From a bacterium (lineage in GTDB: Bacteria > Desulfobacterota > Deferrimicrobia > Deferrimicrobiales > Deferrimicrobiaceae): a stretch of DNA of 6,851 bases. The stretch lies in the NCBI GenBank assembly GCA_020056545.1, contig JAGVHM010000074.1, positions 1 to 6,851 of the forward strand, read 5' to 3'. How positions within the stretch are numbered: position 1 is the first letter of the stretch; every line of letters begins with the position of its first letter. The notes beneath the pieces are model-generated. The model saw nothing but the letters and a program-made list of their open reading frames with translations, had not been told where the DNA came from and ran no database searches. Shown here piece by piece: positions 5,604 through 6,851 of this stretch. Made by a program: the position numbers and the translations under genes.

Positions 5604-6851
5604 CTGGCTGGGTTCTCGACGTCATTCCCCATGCCTGCGGCATGACCGTCTGGTTCCGCGCGAAGCCGGGGGAGACGCTCGCCCTGAAGGCCCCCTTTCG
5701 CCCATCGTTCACGCTGGCGGGCGGCAAGCTTCGGGACGCGGTAATCCGCGCCGCCGCGCAGCGGTGGCGATGCGACGTCGCGACGGGAGAAGGGATCGAG
5801 TTCTTCTCCGGGAAGACGATGCCGACGTGGACGCTCACCGTCCCGTCGCCGTCGCTTCTCATGAACACCGTCCGGAAGGCGGAGCACGCCTTCGGCGCGG
5901 AGGCGTTGTTCAACGCGGACGTCGCCCCGGAGCAGCAGTTCTCCTTCTCCACGGGGCTCTATCCGCTCTCCCGCGCGCAGGTGGAGTGCGCGCCGGACGG
6001 GACTCTCCTTTCTTCCCGCGTCCTCGACGACCCGTGGGACATCGAGGCGCCGTGGCCCGCCGTCACGACGGCGTTCCTGAAGGTGGAAGGGACGGGGCAC
6101 CCGGCGCACGGGCCGACGCGCCCGCTTCTGTTCGCGGCCGAAGGGAGGACGCACGTCCTTATGTGGGAGGACGGCGAGCGGTTCCTGCGGAATTTTCAGA
6201 AGCTCCTGGCGGACGCCGACCCCGATCTGCTCGTCACCGAGTACGGCGACGACTACATCCTCCCGCGGATGCTCGCGCTTGCCGCAAGAAGCCGGGCGCC
6301 CTTTTTCCTCGGGCGCGACCCGCCCGCCGGGGACCGCCGCGATTCCGGCGGCGGCATCAGGCGCAACCGGGAGCGGTCCTACGTTTCCTACGGGCAGGTG
6401 ATCTTCCGCGCCGCGCCGCACATGCTCTCCGGACGCTGGCACGTCGACGCGCGGAACTCGTTCCTCTTCGGGGAGACCGGGCTGCCGGGGTTTTTCGAGC
6501 TGTGCCGCCTCTCCGGCATCACGCTGCAGCGGATGGCGCGCTCTTCGCCGGGGACGGCCATCTCGGCGATGGAGGTCGCCCTGGCGCTCCGTCGCGGCAT
6601 CCTGGTGCCTTACAAGAAGCGGGAGCCGGAGGAGTTCAAATCCGGCGCCGACCTCGTCACGACCGACAAGGGCGGGCTCACCTACCTGCCACGGCCCGGC
6701 CTGCACGAAAAGACGGGGGAGCTCGACTTCGCGTCGATGTACCCGTCGCTCATGGACCGGTACAACATATCGCCCGAGACGATCAACTGCGCCTGCTGCG
6801 GGAAGCGCTCGCCCGGCGGCCGGCCCGGCACGCCCGTACCCGAGATCGGGG
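5585..6851 (+). CDS. Family B DNA polymerase, N-terminal 422 residues (3' truncated by window)
   Basis: The frame is open from the ATG at 5585 to the window edge; GAAGG lies 9 nt upstream. Regions: an N-terminal beta-rich domain (LTGWVLDVIPHACGMTVWF, about 1-50, through about 155); a 3'-5' exonuclease-fold region (about 156-330); then the start of the palm. Motif A, LDFASMYPSLM, is clear, with catalytic Asp381 and steric-gate Tyr386. It is followed by NCACCGKR with Cys402, Cys404 and Cys405. Motifs B and C (YGDTD-type) lie beyond the window. The exonuclease signature looks degraded: the Exo I strand AFLKVE has Lys166 at the Asp position, Exo II EYGDDYILP (219-227) lacks the Asn and final Asp, and Exo III AISAMEVALAL (325-335) has no Tyr-x3-Asp. 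Family knowledge: B-family enzymes include replicases and SOS polymerase Pol II. This copy looks more like the bacterial B-type enzymes related to the catalytic half of Pol epsilon than E. coli Pol II, from memory of those proteins. The lexA operon context suggests induction by DNA damage. Confidence 0.9.
   Translation, partial: MSGRTLTGWVLDVIPHACGMTVWFRAKPGETLALKAPFRPSFTLAGGKLRDAVIRAAAQRWRCDVATGEGIEFFSGKTMPTWTLTVPSPSLLMNTVRKAEHAFGAEALFNADVAPEQQFSFSTGLYPLSRAQVECAPDGTLLSSRVLDDPWDIEAPWPAVTTAFLKVEGTGHPAHGPTRPLLFAAEGRTHVLMWEDGERFLRNFQKLLADADPDLLVTEYGDDYILPRMLALAARSRAPFFLGRDPPAGDRRDSGGGIRRNRERSYVSYGQVIFRAAPHMLSGRWHVDARNSFLFGETGLPGFFELCRLSGITLQRMARSSPGTAISAMEVALALRRGILVPYKKREPEEFKSGADLVTTDKGGLTYLPRPGLHEKTGELDFASMYPSLMDRYNISPETINCACCGKRSPGGRPGTPVPEIG

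Noticed and set aside
6038..6046. Asp152-Ile153-Glu154 as a canonical Exo I motif of the polymerase
   Set aside because: The tripeptide matches FDIE loosely, but it follows DDPW in a loop and precedes the beta-strand that should carry the motif; the strand itself reads AFLKVE. I treat it as chance, though a structural model could overturn this.
5018..6706. 562-codon open frame on the - strand
   Set aside because: It is antisense to the RecA-like gene, the 106-aa gene and the polymerase, all of which have ribosome sites and family motifs. The translation is Arg/Pro/Gly-rich without domains, typical of GC-rich shadow frames.

Overview
The window is GC-rich bacterial DNA. It reads like a chromosomal segment of a Gram-negative, probably a deltaproteobacterial (Desulfobacterota-type) or related environmental lineage. 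That placement is inference: it rests on a diderm-specific YdbH/YdbL-type pair whose lipoprotein resembles deltaproteobacterial DUF1318 proteins, and on overall gene style, not on a marker gene. No rRNA, tRNA, IS element or CRISPR array was seen.

Layout. (1) 3-806, + strand: the 3' part of an NmrA/HSCARG-like NAD(P)-binding protein, cut by the window edge and followed by a strong rho-independent terminator at 833-869. (2) 886-3920, - strand: a two-gene cell-envelope operon read leftwards. The first gene is a large AsmA/YdbH-like inner-membrane-anchored protein. 38 nt downstream is a DUF1318 (YdbL-like) lipoprotein that looks like a fusion of a short YnbE-type lipoprotein with a YdbL domain. 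In E. coli YdbH, YnbE and YdbL act together in lipid traffic between the inner and outer membranes. (3) 3921-4030: a 110-nt divergent intergenic region with a perfect 20-bp palindrome (4010-4029) directly before lexA. (4) 4031-6851, + strand: a tight four-gene operon: lexA, a degenerate RecA/Rad51-like protein, a 106-aa protein with a predicted coiled coil, and a family B DNA polymerase that runs off the right edge.

The right half is the most interesting part. Its order (LexA repressor, catalytically dead-looking RecA-like protein, small helical protein, specialised polymerase) parallels the SOS-induced lexA-imuA-imuB-dnaE2 mutagenesis cassettes, but a family B polymerase replaces the Y-family/C-family pair. 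The RecA-like protein has lost the Walker A Lys/Thr and the Walker B Asp. The polymerase keeps the palm motif A Asp and Tyr but appears to have lost most proofreading-exonuclease acidic residues. I read it as a LexA-controlled, probably error-prone or translesion, polymerase complex built on a B-family enzyme. LexA has an unusual recognition helix, and the palindrome at its start codon does not match LexA boxes I know, so regulator and operator may have co-diverged.
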